A stretch of DNA of 45,853 bases from the NCBI RefSeq assembly GCF_009650995.1, contig NZ_WHVV01000021.1, positions 1-45,853 on the forward strand. Reading direction: 5' to 3'. A program made the translations under genes and the position numbers. This document shows, one piece after another, positions 1 to 8,809 of the stretch. Under the pieces are notes generated by a model that was not told the origin of the DNA, did not search any database, and was given only the letters and a program-made list of their open reading frames with translations. Position 1 is the first letter of the stretch. The number at the start of each line of letters is the position of its first letter. This stretch comes from Sporosarcina cascadiensis. GTDB lineage: Bacteria; Bacillota; Bacilli; Bacillales_A; Planococcaceae.

Positions 1-3
1 ACG

Positions 4-34
4 AGCATCGGCTAAATCAGCCGATGCTTTTTTT
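4..34 (+). terminator. Rho-independent terminator at window edge
   Basis: A 10-bp perfect stem (positions 4-13 with 19-28, AGCATCGGCT and its complement) is followed by a run of seven T. It presumably ends a gene lying before the window and separates it from the ABC importer operon. Confidence 0.85.
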
Positions 35-96
35 AGGCATGCCCAACCAATTCACTAGGCATACACATATTATAGGCAGTGAAGAGGTGGTGAAAG

Positions 97-915
97 GTGG
101 AGAAGCAACAGCTTATACACAATGAGTCATTTGAAGTGGAGCAGCAGGAGTGGAAACGGCGGCAGCGCAAGGAACGGGGAAAGCAGCTGCTGACGATTGT
201 GTCTCCAATTTTTATGCTGCTTCTATGGGAAGTATTGTCAAGGACCGGCATGCTGGATATACGCTTTTTCCCTCCGCCGAGCGTCATTTTGCAGACGTTT
301 TTTGAAATGGTGGTCAGCGGGACGATGGCGCAGCATGTAGGCGTTTCGATGTACCGGATTTTCCTTGGTTTTCTGGCGGGAGTCATACCGGGCATGATTA
401 TAGGTCTGCTCATGGGACTGTATTCGCCGATCCGGCACTTTGTCCAGCCGATTGTCATGGCGCTGATGCCGATCCCAACGCTCGCGTTATTGCCGATTAT
501 TATCATTTTATTCGGAATTGGGGATTTGTCCAAAGTAGTGACAATTGCAGGAAGTGTCTTTTTTCCCGTTGTGATCAACACGGCAGCGGGTGTGCTGAAT
601 ATCGATAAAATCTATTTGGATGTCGCACATAATTATCAGACGAACCGCCGGAATTTCTTCTTTAAAATTGCATTGCCAGGCGCTTTGCCTGTCATGCTCG
701 AAGGAATTCAGATGGGGCAGGCAATTGCGCTTCTGACAATTGTAGCGGCAGAAATGATGGGGGCCACTTCAGGAATCGGTTATTTAATCTGGACATCGTA
801 TAAAGCCTTTTTATTGCCTGAAATGTATGTCGGGTTAATACTCATCTCCTTTTTTGGCTATTTATTTTCGCTCATCCTGCGCGCCCTTCAAAATAAATTA
901 TTGCCATGGAGGTGA
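97..915 (+). CDS. ABC transporter permease (NitT/TauT or thiamine-precursor type)
   Basis: Membrane subunit of an importer of the nitrate/sulfonate/thiamine-precursor class, 272 aa with about six membrane segments and a BPD_transp_1 fold. The cytoplasmic EAA-type loop that docks the ATPase is visible around ALPGALPVMLEGIQMGQ. The start is GTG at 97, because an in-frame stop lies at 91-93 and a purine-rich GAAGAGG stretch sits upstream. It is followed at once by the ATPase gene, whose ribosome site overlaps this stop codon, and then by the binding protein. The substrate cannot be read from sequence; no TPP riboswitch is visible, although only 96 upstream bases are present. Confidence 0.9.
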   Translation: MEKQQLIHNESFEVEQQEWKRRQRKERGKQLLTIVSPIFMLLLWEVLSRTGMLDIRFFPPPSVILQTFFEMVVSGTMAQHVGVSMYRIFLGFLAGVIPGMIIGLLMGLYSPIRHFVQPIVMALMPIPTLALLPIIIILFGIGDLSKVVTIAGSVFFPVVINTAAGVLNIDKIYLDVAHNYQTNRRNFFFKIALPGALPVMLEGIQMGQAIALLTIVAAEMMGATSGIGYLIWTSYKAFLLPEMYVGLILISFFGYLFSLILRALQNKLLPWR

Positions 916-920
916 ATGAA

Positions 921-1700
921 ATGGAGGGGAAACCAAAGATTACAGTAGACGGTTTGATGAAAGCTTTTTATAAGAAACAGGGCAGTGTGGTGGCGCTTGA
1001 GAATATTTCGATGACTGTGCAGGAAGGGGAATTCGTCTGTCTTGTCGGGCCAAGCGGCTGTGGCAAGACTACGCTGCTGCGTATTTTAGCAGGGCTGGAG
1101 CACCCGAGTGCAGGCAGTTTTACGATTGAAACGGAACGTCATGACCGCCCGCTGCAGTCGATGGTGTTCCAGGAACGCGGTGTTATTCCTTGGCTGACGG
1201 TCAGGGAGAATGTGGCGTTTGGACTGAAGATGCGCAATTTGCCAAAAGCTTTTATTGAAGAACGGACGGAGTTTTATTTGAAGAAAACGGGGCTGGAGCG
1301 GTTTGCCTCACTGTATCCGAAAGAACTGTCGGGCGGTATGAAACAGCGGGTGAGTATTGCGCGTGCATTTGCAAATGATCCAGAGATTTTATTGATGGAT
1401 GAACCGTTCGGCGCGCTTGATGAACAGAACCGGTTTATTTTGCAGGAGGAATTGCTGAGTATTTGGGCAGAAACGAAGAAGACGGTGCTGTTCATTACGC
1501 ACAGTATTGATGAAGCACTGCTGCTGAGCGACCGGATTTTAGTGATGGGAACGCAGCCCGGAAAGATTATCGAAGAAATCGTCATCGATAAACCGCGGCC
1601 GAGAAAGATTGAGGATATTCGGAATGATGCTGAAATGGCTGCGAAGTTTATCGAGATTTGGCATCATTTGCAGGAAGAGGTTCGGAAATCCAGGGAGTAG
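921..1700 (+). CDS. ABC transporter ATP-binding protein (NitT/TauT type)
   Basis: Nucleotide-binding subunit of the importer, 259 aa. Walker A GPSGCGKT lies at residues 43-50, the Q-loop Gln near 84, signature LSGGMKQ at 136-142, Walker B LLMDEP at 157-162, and a switch His in ITHSIDEA. I chose ATG 921 over ATG 906 because GGAGGTGA (908-915) sits 5 nt before 921 and would lie inside the gene otherwise; this ribosome site overlaps the permease stop. The family resembles SsuB, TauB and ThiZ. Its partners are the permease before it and the lipoprotein after it. Confidence 0.93.
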   Translation: MEGKPKITVDGLMKAFYKKQGSVVALENISMTVQEGEFVCLVGPSGCGKTTLLRILAGLEHPSAGSFTIETERHDRPLQSMVFQERGVIPWLTVRENVAFGLKMRNLPKAFIEERTEFYLKKTGLERFASLYPKELSGGMKQRVSIARAFANDPEILLMDEPFGALDEQNRFILQEELLSIWAETKKTVLFITHSIDEALLLSDRILVMGTQPGKIIEEIVIDKPRPRKIEDIRNDAEMAAKFIEIWHHLQEEVRKSRE

Positions 1701-1728
1701 ACGAATAAAAGTGCAAAGGAGCGATGGT

Positions 1729-2811
1729 ATGGGGAAGTGGATGAAAAAAGCAGGTTGGGCGGGTCTGTTATCTATGGTCTTAATTATGGGTGCGTGTACG
1801 CAGAAAGAAGCGGAGAATCCGGCACCAGTTGATGAAACACCAAAGTCCGGCGATTTGTCGCCTCTTGAGAAACCGGCGAAAATTTTCATTGCGGAAGATG
1901 GAGCGGCTTCAGGGGCGGGATTCTATATTGCGAAGGAAAGGGGCTACTTTGAGGACTATAATATTTCTGTAGAGTTTGCGGACTTTGCCAATAGTGACGA
2001 CATGCTTCCGGCATTGGCAGCAGGAGAGGTCGATATCGCAGGCGGCGTTTCCACTGCATCCTTCTTTAACGCGATTGCACAGGGCATTGACGTGCGGATC
2101 ATAGCGGATAAAGGACATAATATGCCTGGGGAATCGTATTTCAGTTTTGTTATCGGAAATCATATGAAGGATCAAATTAAAGAGTACAGTGACTTCAAAG
2201 GCAAGAAAATTGCAGTGTCTTCCCGAAATTCGATTGATGGCTATATTTATGAAGAAATGCTGAAACATGCAGGTCTGACGGAGGAAGATGTCGAGTATGT
2301 ACACATTGCCGATTTTGGTGCGATGCTCGGCGCGATTGATTCAGGAACGATTGACGCGGCACTGAATATTGAGCCTCTCATTGCCCAAGGAATCAATCAA
2401 GGTTTCCACCTTCGTTTTGGAGATACGACAGATTATGCGCCTGAATCGCAAATCGCAATGGTGCTCGCCTCACCGCAATTTATGGAGAATGATGAGCTGT
2501 CGCTGCGCTTCATGGCTGCCTATCTGAAAGGAGTGCGCGACTATAACGATGCGTTCTTTAAGGATGAGGGAGAAGCGGAAATCATCGATATCATGGTGAA
2601 GCATACGGCGCTGAAAGATCCTGAGCTTTGGGAGCGGGTTTTCGTAACAGGTCTTGATCCGAACGGTAAAATGTTCATAGATGATATTAAGAAACAATAT
2701 GAAACGTATAAAGCAAACGGCGCGATTCGCGGAGAAATCGATTTCGATAAGTCGGTCGATCCGTCGCTTGTGGAACGGGCCATTGAGGAAATCGGTTTGT
2801 ACGAAGAATAA
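1729..2811 (+). CDS. ABC transporter substrate-binding lipoprotein (NMT1/ThiY-like)
   Basis: Extracytoplasmic binding protein, 360 aa, with a lipoprotein signal and lipobox MGAC (Cys23). The mature part has the NMT1/SsuA-like fold signature: a GFYIAKERGYFED segment near the start and repeated small-residue loops around a ligand cleft. I chose ATG 1729, which has AAAGGAG at 1715-1721; the frame is open further upstream but without a ribosome site or signal peptide. It is last in a three-gene operon closed by a terminator. The substrate could be a pyrimidine, sulfonate or similar small molecule. An NMT1-like fold does not by itself mean thiamine synthesis. Confidence 0.9.
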   Translation: MGKWMKKAGWAGLLSMVLIMGACTQKEAENPAPVDETPKSGDLSPLEKPAKIFIAEDGAASGAGFYIAKERGYFEDYNISVEFADFANSDDMLPALAAGEVDIAGGVSTASFFNAIAQGIDVRIIADKGHNMPGESYFSFVIGNHMKDQIKEYSDFKGKKIAVSSRNSIDGYIYEEMLKHAGLTEEDVEYVHIADFGAMLGAIDSGTIDAALNIEPLIAQGINQGFHLRFGDTTDYAPESQIAMVLASPQFMENDELSLRFMAAYLKGVRDYNDAFFKDEGEAEIIDIMVKHTALKDPELWERVFVTGLDPNGKMFIDDIKKQYETYKANGAIRGEIDFDKSVDPSLVERAIEEIGLYEE

Positions 2812-2817
2812 AAGGAA

Positions 2818-2856
2818 GGGGAGCTGTCCGGCGCCATCGGGCGGCTCCCTTTTTTA
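2818..2856 (+). terminator. Terminator of the ABC importer operon
   Basis: GGGAGC at 2819-2824 pairs with GCTCCC at 2844-2849, followed by six T. It lies 7 bases after the binding-protein stop codon and about 20 bases before the first 21-bp repeat array. Confidence 0.85.
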
Positions 2857-2874
2857 TTTGGATAGACTGGCGGC

Positions 2875-3021
2875 GTGATCATGAAGGCCGCCCAGCCGCG
2901 CCAAACTGCTGAGTAACCGAGCGTAACCGGCCCTCTGCCGCACATTTCTCCCGCTTTACCGAACCATACAGCCCTTTGACCGCGCCAAACCAGCCCCGAG
3001 CCGCACCATTCCTGCCAAGAA
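2875..3021. repeat. 21-bp phased intergenic array 1 (mixed type)
   Basis: Seven units start at 2875, 2896, 2917, 2938, 2959, 2980 and 3001, exactly 21 bp apart. Cores: GTGATCATGA, CCGCGCCAAA, CCGAGCGTAA, CCGCACATTT, CCGAACCATA, CCGCGCCAAA and CCGCACCATT; the remaining 11 bp vary. The first unit carries the TGATCA core typical of arrays 2 and 3 while the rest carry the CCG cores of arrays 4 and 5, linking the two sub-types. The array lies between the importer terminator and the promoter of the next transporter gene. Confidence 0.8.
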
Positions 3022-3098
3022 CAGACCCTGAAAATACAAAATCCACCTACAATCACAATGAAATTCGTGATAAACTAAAACGACTGAATAGTGGAAGA

Positions 3099-4004
3099 AT
3101 GGTGAACAACTTGAAACGATACATAGGGGAAATCGGTCTGATGATTACGGCAATCATCTGGGGCAGCGGCTTTGTCATGAGTGCACTGGCGCTGGATTAT
3201 TATACGCCGTATCAAATACTAGCGGTACGGTTTGCGCTGGGGGCGGTTTTATTGGGATTAGTATTCCATAAAAAACTGCGTCAGATGAACAAAGCGGTTT
3301 TGTGGAAAGGTATGCTGCTGGGATTCTTGCTGTACACGGCATTTGCTCTGCAGACAGTCGGACTGCAATTTACGACACCTTCGAAAAATGCATTTTTGAC
3401 GGGTGTCAATGTGGTGATTGTGCCGTTCATTGCGTTGATCTTATATAAACGAAAGCTTGATACGTTTGAATTATTCGGAGCGGTTTTGGCATTAGTCGGC
3501 GTTGCGGTGCTGTCGCTGCAATGGTCGTCGAGTATTAACTTCGGAGACGTACTGACACTGGGCTGCGCAGTCCTGTTCGCATTCCATATTTTCTGCACAG
3601 GAAGATTTGTTCGGACGGAAGATGCAATTTTGCTGACACTTCTGCAAATGGGAACTGCGGCGCTGATTGCCTGTGTGACAGTCGTTGGATTAGGAGAAAC
3701 ATCGTTTTCGATGCATCCGGCCGGCGTGGGTTCGGTGCTGTATTTGGCGATATTCTCTACAACGATCGCATTTTTGATGCAGACAGTCGGCCAGAAGCAT
3801 TTATCCGAGACGAAAGCGGCGATTATTCTGTCGACGGAATCGGTATGGGGCATGGCATTCTCTGTCGCGCTAGCTTATGAAGTATTAACGGGGCGGATGT
3901 TTATCGGAGCACTGCTAATATTCATTGCGATATTGATATCCGAGACGAAGCCGCAGTTTTTCAAAAAACGCAGCATTCAGCGGGTGAAAGAACGAAAAGT
4001 ATAA
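3099..4004 (+). CDS. EamA/DMT-family transporter
   Basis: Inner-membrane drug/metabolite-type carrier of about 301 aa with ten predicted hydrophobic segments and the duplicated EamA fold. The first helix carries the typical AIIWGSGFV, and SKNAFLTGVNVVIVP matches the family. The frame is open to 2976, but the upstream part is repeat-array DNA, so I place the start at ATG 3099 with a weak GGAAG site; GTG 3102 is possible. A TATAAACT-like -10 lies near 3070. It converges on a second DMT gene across a shared terminator. The substrate is unknown. Confidence 0.85.
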   Translation: MVNNLKRYIGEIGLMITAIIWGSGFVMSALALDYYTPYQILAVRFALGAVLLGLVFHKKLRQMNKAVLWKGMLLGFLLYTAFALQTVGLQFTTPSKNAFLTGVNVVIVPFIALILYKRKLDTFELFGAVLALVGVAVLSLQWSSSINFGDVLTLGCAVLFAFHIFCTGRFVRTEDAILLTLLQMGTAALIACVTVVGLGETSFSMHPAGVGSVLYLAIFSTTIAFLMQTVGQKHLSETKAAIILSTESVWGMAFSVALAYEVLTGRMFIGALLIFIAILISETKPQFFKKRSIQRVKERKV

Positions 4005-4008
4005 CCAG

Positions 4009-4046
4009 AAATCGGACTGCCTCTGAAAATAGGCAGTCCGATTTTT
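4009..4046 (+). terminator. Terminator between convergent transporter genes
   Basis: A 14-bp perfect stem (4009-4022 with 4031-4044) is followed by a T run. The T run overlaps the stop codon of the minus-strand gene. It serves mainly the plus-strand gene. Confidence 0.88.
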
Positions 4047-4992
4047 ATTTTGCCGCTGAGGAGGTTTGATAGCTGTGCAGCGACATGCCGCCGATGATGA
4101 CCAGTACTCCAACCAATGAAAGTGCACCAGGCAAAGGCAAGCTGAGCAGCAGCATTTCACCGAGCATTGCGAAAATCAGCTCGACGGATTGCGTTGCTTC
4201 CACTGCAGCGAGCTTCCCTTGGTCATGCTGTACCATATCGGTCGCCATAAAGAAGAGGGAAGTCGCGATGACGCCAGAGCTCACCGCCACGATCAGCGAC
4301 TGTACAACTTGGCTCACGGACGGCAGACCGACTGTTGCAGTGGCATAGACGGCCATGACGAGCCAGACAGGAAGTGTCATCAGCGTCATCGCCAGCACCC
4401 GCTGGAACATATCGAGGCGTCCGCCGAGCAGGTTCATCATTTTACGATTGCCGAGCGGATAGGAGAACGCCGCAATTACCAGCGGCAATGTTCCAAGCAA
4501 AACCGTTTTCGTCGATACACTGCCGGCGTGCGGAATTTGAATCAATACAACACCTGCCAGAATAACCAATGAAATGATGAGCGACGCCGCAGGAATCCGA
4601 TGGCGAATCGTCCGCAGTTCACCCGTCCCGGTCTTCGCCTGAAATGTGAAGAGCGGGGCCAGCAAAACGCCTGCAACGATTGTCATTTGCCATGTTCCTG
4701 CGACGAGCCATCCCGGGCTGTAGCCGGCTGAAAATGTCAACGGTCCATAAAATAGTACAAAGGCAACGAAGCTCCAAATGAAAAATGGCACGGGAGCTGC
4801 TGTCATTTCGCGTTTCATTCCGGATAACCCTCCGCGCAGCGCGACAATGAGCACGAGGAATGGTACCATGAAGAAATATCTCAGCGATGCGCTCCACAGC
4901 CAGCTGCCGCCATCGAGCTCCATCGATCGATTCAAGACAAACGTAACAGCGAAAAAGAGTGCAGATAAAATGCCGATCCAGATAGCTTTCAT
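4045..4992 (-). CDS. Multidrug-resistance efflux-type DMT transporter
   Basis: Integral membrane protein of 315 aa with about ten hydrophobic segments, resembling the EmrE-like 'putative multidrug resistance efflux transporter' family of the DMT superfamily. It begins with an ALFFAVTFVLNRSMELDGGSW first helix and loop. It starts only 4 nt after the pepT stop codon and lacks a strong ribosome site at the usual distance, so it is probably translated by coupling to pepT. Whether it exports drugs or metabolites is unknown; the pairing with a peptidase could suggest amino-acid or peptide-product export, but that is a guess. Confidence 0.8.
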   Translation of the reverse strand: MKAIWIGILSALFFAVTFVLNRSMELDGGSWLWSASLRYFFMVPFLVLIVALRGGLSGMKREMTAAPVPFFIWSFVAFVLFYGPLTFSAGYSPGWLVAGTWQMTIVAGVLLAPLFTFQAKTGTGELRTIRHRIPAASLIISLVILAGVVLIQIPHAGSVSTKTVLLGTLPLVIAAFSYPLGNRKMMNLLGGRLDMFQRVLAMTLMTLPVWLVMAVYATATVGLPSVSQVVQSLIVAVSSGVIATSLFFMATDMVQHDQGKLAAVEATQSVELIFAMLGEMLLLSLPLPGALSLVGVLVIIGGMSLHSYQTSSAAK

Positions 4993-4996
4993 CGGA

Positions 4997-6223
4997 TCAG
5001 CCGCGCTGCTCCTGCAGTTTCAGTGCTTCGATAATCACTTCTGTCGCTTTTACCATACTATCTGCTGAAATAAACTCATATTTGCCGTGGTAATTTTCGC
5101 CGCCTGTAAAGACGTTAGGTGTCGGCATTCCCATAAAGGACAGCTGTGAGCCGTCCGTACCGCCGCGGATCGGTTCGATTTTCGGTTCGATTCCGAGACT
5201 CCGGTAGGCGTCTGCCATCAAATCGACAATCTCGATGACCGGCTCGATCTTTTCACGCATATTGAAGTACTGATCAGCCATCGTCAGCTCAACTGCCTGC
5301 TCCCCGTGCTTCTCCTGCAGACGCTTGACCGTGTCTTTTACCAGCTGCTTACGGGCTTCAAACGCCTGGCGGTCATGATCGCGGATAATATACTGATATA
5401 CAGTCTTTTCAACGGAGCCTTCCGCATCCATTAAATGAATAAATCCTTCATAATTCTCGGTCTCCTGCGGGATTTCAATCGCGGGCATTGCTGCTTGGAA
5501 TTCAGCCGCGATCAATAATGAATTGACCATTTTTCCTTTTGCTGTGCCCGGATGGACGTTTGTTCCCCGGAAAACAATCTCTGCGCCGGCTGCGTTGAAA
5601 CTTTCATACTGCAGTTCGCCGAGCGGTCCGCCGTCCATCGTATAGGCATAGTCTGCGCCAAAATGTTCTACATCGAATTTATGCGGTCCGCGCCCAATTT
5701 CCTCGTCAGGCGTAAAGCCTACGCGTACTTTGCCGTGCTTGATTTCCGGATGCTCTTTTATATATTTCATGGCCGTCATGATTTCTGTGATGCCCGCTTT
5801 ATCGTCCGCGCCGAGCAGCGTCGTACCATCCGTCGTGATGAGCGTGTGGCCATGATAATTATTCAATTCAGGAAATGCTGCGGTCGTCATGATAGTATTT
5901 TCGTTTAATTGGATGTCCTTGCCGTCATAATTGTCGATGCGCTGCGGATTGACGTCTGTCCCGGTATAATCGGTCGCTGTATCGACGTGAGCCAGGAAAC
6001 CGACTGTCGGCAGTTTTTTGTCTGTATTGGATGGCAATGTCGCAAATAAATAGCCGTTTTCATCCAATGAAATGTCCTTTAAACCAATTTCAGCAAGCTC
6101 GTTTTCAAGTAGGTGCAGCAAATCCCATTGTTTAGCTGTAGAAGGTGTTGTGTCAGATGCCGCGTCTGACTGCGTATCAATTTTTGCGTAGCGAATGAAC
6201 CGTTCAATCAATTGTTCTTTCAT
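4997..6223 (-). CDS. pepT: Peptidase T (tripeptide aminopeptidase)
   Basis: Cytoplasmic dizinc M20 peptidase that removes the N-terminal residue from tripeptides; 408 aa, the usual family length. Expected metal and catalytic residues are present: H79-x-D81 in [10 protein letters not shown]140 in [10 protein letters not shown]174-E175 in [10 protein letters not shown]197 in YTMDGGPLG, and the C-terminal His in [25 protein letters not shown] is also a PepT hallmark. The ribosome site GGAGAGGAG precedes the ATG. A DMT transporter follows in the same operon. The long 5' region holds 21-bp array 2. Confidence 0.96.
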   Translation of the reverse strand: MKEQLIERFIRYAKIDTQSDAASDTTPSTAKQWDLLHLLENELAEIGLKDISLDENGYLFATLPSNTDKKLPTVGFLAHVDTATDYTGTDVNPQRIDNYDGKDIQLNENTIMTTAAFPELNNYHGHTLITTDGTTLLGADDKAGITEIMTAMKYIKEHPEIKHGKVRVGFTPDEEIGRGPHKFDVEHFGADYAYTMDGGPLGELQYESFNAAGAEIVFRGTNVHPGTAKGKMVNSLLIAAEFQAAMPAIEIPQETENYEGFIHLMDAEGSVEKTVYQYIIRDHDRQAFEARKQLVKDTVKRLQEKHGEQAVELTMADQYFNMREKIEPVIEIVDLMADAYRSLGIEPKIEPIRGGTDGSQLSFMGMPTPNVFTGGENYHGKYEFISADSMVKATEVIIEALKLQEQRG

Positions 6224-6318
6224 TAGAAAAAACTCCTCTCCAAGATGCGAATTACTGTTTTCATTTTAACAGAAAAACAGACTGAATACGCTGAAAATGA
6301 ATGCAATGATACGGTGTT

Positions 6319-6465
6319 ATGATCACGCAAGCATGCTTAATGATCATGCTCAGCACGGATATGATCATCTGCGGGCGAGGATTGAGCGCCTGAAGAGTCA
6401 GTATGAGCGGATATGGGACGGATATGATCACTTGTGCGAGGTCCATGATCATCCACACGAATAAC
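6319..6465. repeat. 21-bp phased intergenic array 2 (TGATCA type)
   Basis: Seven units start at 6319, 6340, 6361, 6382, 6403, 6424 and 6445, exactly 21 bp apart. Cores: ATGATCA (6319, 6340, 6361, 6424, 6445), TTGAGCG (6382) and ATGAGCG (6403); the other 14 bp of each unit differ. A GCGCCAAA core typical of arrays 4 and 5 follows at 6470, two bases out of phase. It lies between the gltS terminator and the start of pepT, both minus strand. Confidence 0.85.
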
Positions 6466-6478
6466 TGCAGCGCCAAAT

Positions 6479-6511
6479 AAAAAAGTTGCCCGGATGTAAT
6501 TCCGGGCAACT
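6479..6511 (-). terminator. Terminator of hutG-gltS
   Basis: GTTGCCCGGA at 6485-6494 pairs with its complement at 6501-6510. On the minus strand it is followed by six T. It lies directly after the gltS stop. Confidence 0.88.
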
Positions 6512-6516
6512 GCAGA

Positions 6517-7707
6517 TTAGCTGAATATATTAATTGTCGTAATGATAATCGGCATCGATACGACATCGATCAGGAATGCACCGACGATCGGCACAATCAA
6601 AAATGCTTTACGCGAAGGACCGTAACGGCCAGTGACTGCAGCCATGTTCGCCATGGCATTCGGCGTTGCACCGAGTCCGTGGCCTGCAAAGCCGGCGATC
6701 ATCACGGCGGCATCGTAATCTTTTCCGAGTATGCGGAACAAGACGAAAATCGAAAAGAGTACGACGAATAGTACCTGCACAAAAACGATGACCAGTAATG
6801 GCAGTGCTAGATCAGCGACTTCCCACAGCTTGATGCTCATGAGTGCCATCGATAAGAAAATTCCTAATGAAACATCACCGATCAGATTGATGCTCTTCAT
6901 ATGCACAGCGTCATCTTTGATTCGGTCCACGATATTCCGTACGATAACCGCAACAAACATGGCACCGACATAGCCCGGCATGACAAAACCGGTTATTTCG
7001 GAGAACAGATCACCGATGAACGTACCGCCTGCGATACAAAGCGTAATCAGCAGAACCTGGGTTAAGAAGTTATCCGTGTGGATTGGTTCCTCCAGGGCCT
7101 CTGCAGAAAAAGCTTCCTCGTGCTCGGTTTCCGTTGATTTCAAATCATACTTATTAATCAAGTATTTGACGATTGGACCGCCGACAAGACCGCCTGCTAC
7201 AAGCCCGAACGTAGCAGCCGCAATCCCGATGGACAGCGCTGAATCAATCCCGAGACTCTCAAGCGTTTCCCCATAGGCTGTCGCACCGCCGTGACCGCCT
7301 TCCATCGAAACCGCGCCTGCCATCATTCCGATAAGCGGATGCAGATTAAACAGATAGGACATCGATACTCCGATCACATTTTGCGCCAATGCCAAAAAAC
7401 CACAGGCGACCCAGTAGATGATAAGCAATTTTCCGCCAAGACGTATAAGGCGGAAGCTCGCACCTAAACCGACTGTAGTGAAGAACGTCAGCATGAATAA
7501 GTTTTGTAAAGATGTGTCTAATTTGAAGTTTACCAAATCGAAATACTTCAAAATAGTCGCTAAAAGGGCAAAAAGCAACCCGCCTACAACAGGGGCGGGT
7601 ATACAGAATTTTTGGAGAACTCCGATTTTACGTACGAGAAGAGTTCCAATTGTCAGTAGAGCTAATGCCAGAAATAGCGTGGTAATTTGATTTAACTCAA
7701 ACGTCAT
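6517..7707 (-). CDS. gltS: Sodium/glutamate symporter
   Basis: Na+-coupled glutamate uptake carrier of the ESS family, 396 aa, with two inverted halves. Each half carries a glycine-rich re-entrant motif: SMEGGHGGATAYG in the first and AGFAGHGLGATPNAMANM in the second. The start ATG overlaps the hutG stop as ATGA, and GGGAGGAA lies 8 nt upstream inside hutG, so the two are co-translated. Its pairing with formimidoylglutamase fits a glutamate/histidine catabolic unit. A good terminator follows. Confidence 0.95.
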   Translation of the reverse strand: MTFELNQITTLFLALALLTIGTLLVRKIGVLQKFCIPAPVVGGLLFALLATILKYFDLVNFKLDTSLQNLFMLTFFTTVGLGASFRLIRLGGKLLIIYWVACGFLALAQNVIGVSMSYLFNLHPLIGMMAGAVSMEGGHGGATAYGETLESLGIDSALSIGIAAATFGLVAGGLVGGPIVKYLINKYDLKSTETEHEEAFSAEALEEPIHTDNFLTQVLLITLCIAGGTFIGDLFSEITGFVMPGYVGAMFVAVIVRNIVDRIKDDAVHMKSINLIGDVSLGIFLSMALMSIKLWEVADLALPLLVIVFVQVLFVVLFSIFVLFRILGKDYDAAVMIAGFAGHGLGATPNAMANMAAVTGRYGPSRKAFLIVPIVGAFLIDVVSMPIIITTINIFS

Positions 7708-8663
7708 GTGTTTCTTCCTCCCAGCAATGCAACGATTGCTTCATTTGTTAAGTAGGCGCCCAGTTTGACCGTCTGATTGTGATGATCAAGTGCCGGGTTG
7801 ATTTCTGAGATGTCGAATGAAAGGGTTTTCTCATGGGAAGCTACGGTTTGAATAAATGTTCGTACAACGAGCGGATCCAATCCAAATGGAGAAGGAGCAC
7901 TCACACCTGGAGCAACTGCCGAATTCAATACATCCGAGCATAATGTTAACAAAACATAGTCCTGTTTTTCAATGAAAGAGCTGATTTTCTGCAAAGTTTC
8001 GTTCAATATACCTGATGTGATTTCTTGTTCCAATACATAGGTTACGCCTTTAGCATCAGCTTCATTGAATAAAATGTCTGTATTGCCAAACTCCTGAATG
8101 CCAAGCACGAGGTATTCCACGTTCTGATCCGAATCAAGCATCTGCTTGAACATCGTGCCGGAAGAAGGCTGTTCTTCATAGCTGCGCAAGTCAAAATGCG
8201 CATCAATATTGATGACGCCGAGTTTCTTGTCGGGTCCGATGAATTCGCGGACACCCAGGTAATGGCCATAAGCCGTTTCATGACCGCCGCCTAAAATAAC
8301 GGGCTTGCTCTGTTTTGACAAGCTGGCGCAAACAGCGGCTCCGAGTTCAGCCTGTGCCTGTTCGAGCCGGTCATCTTCACATACGACAGTGCCCGCATCC
8401 ATCAGCTGATATTCTGCCGCCATGCGCCAAGGCAGTTTTGCCAGCTCGCTGCGCAGGGCATTCGGGCCTTCTGCAGCTCCCAGTCTGCCGTTGTTCCGAC
8501 GTACGCCTTCTTCGGATGAAAATCCAATCAGTGTACAAGATTTATTGGAAACGCTTTCCCTTGGGGCGGAAAGCTGTACAATTTGATGCATGCGAAATGC
8601 GGCTCTGTCCGTTTCGCTGTCTGTCCGGCCTGACCAGAATTTTTCATTTGTTTGAATTAACAA
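7704..8663 (-). CDS. hutG: Formimidoylglutamase
   Basis: Arginase-fold dimanganese hydrolase that splits N-formimidoyl-glutamate into glutamate and formamide, the last step of histidine use; 319 aa. Metal-binding motifs visible are GGGHETAYGHYLG, INIDAHFDLR and the late LCSDVLNSAVAPG segment with its conserved Asp, all of HutG pattern. It starts with TTG at 8663: an in-frame TGA lies three codons upstream, and AAAGGA sits about 8 nt before. Other hut genes are absent here. It is coupled to gltS. Confidence 0.9.
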   Translation of the reverse strand: MLIQTNEKFWSGRTDSETDRAAFRMHQIVQLSAPRESVSNKSCTLIGFSSEEGVRRNNGRLGAAEGPNALRSELAKLPWRMAAEYQLMDAGTVVCEDDRLEQAQAELGAAVCASLSKQSKPVILGGGHETAYGHYLGVREFIGPDKKLGVINIDAHFDLRSYEEQPSSGTMFKQMLDSDQNVEYLVLGIQEFGNTDILFNEADAKGVTYVLEQEITSGILNETLQKISSFIEKQDYVLLTLCSDVLNSAVAPGVSAPSPFGLDPLVVRTFIQTVASHEKTLSFDISEINPALDHHNQTVKLGAYLTNEAIVALLGGRNT

Positions 8664-8809
8664 TATACTTCATCCTTTCAAGCGTGATACTCTATATTGT
8701 AATACTTTCTGTTTCGTAACTCTAATACTTCTTATTTATGGATTCATGCCTGAAAGTTATAGGTGAGTAAAATGAGTGTACTGTCAGTCAGTGGAAAGGA
8801 ATTGAATAA

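Noticed and set aside
1..96. A TPP riboswitch before the ABC importer
   Set aside because: Only a terminator and a short leader are visible and no thi-box sequence is present; anything further upstream is outside the window.
4189..4572. Plus-strand open frames opposite the DMT transporter
   Set aside because: They are shadows of the minus-strand transporter, without start signals or plausible protein composition.
6261..6566. A 101-codon minus-strand open frame with hydrophobic heptads across array 2
   Set aside because: It has no ribosome site, overlaps the gltS terminator and stop, and the other arrays are open in different frames and strands; the periodicity belongs to the DNA (21 bp is seven codons).
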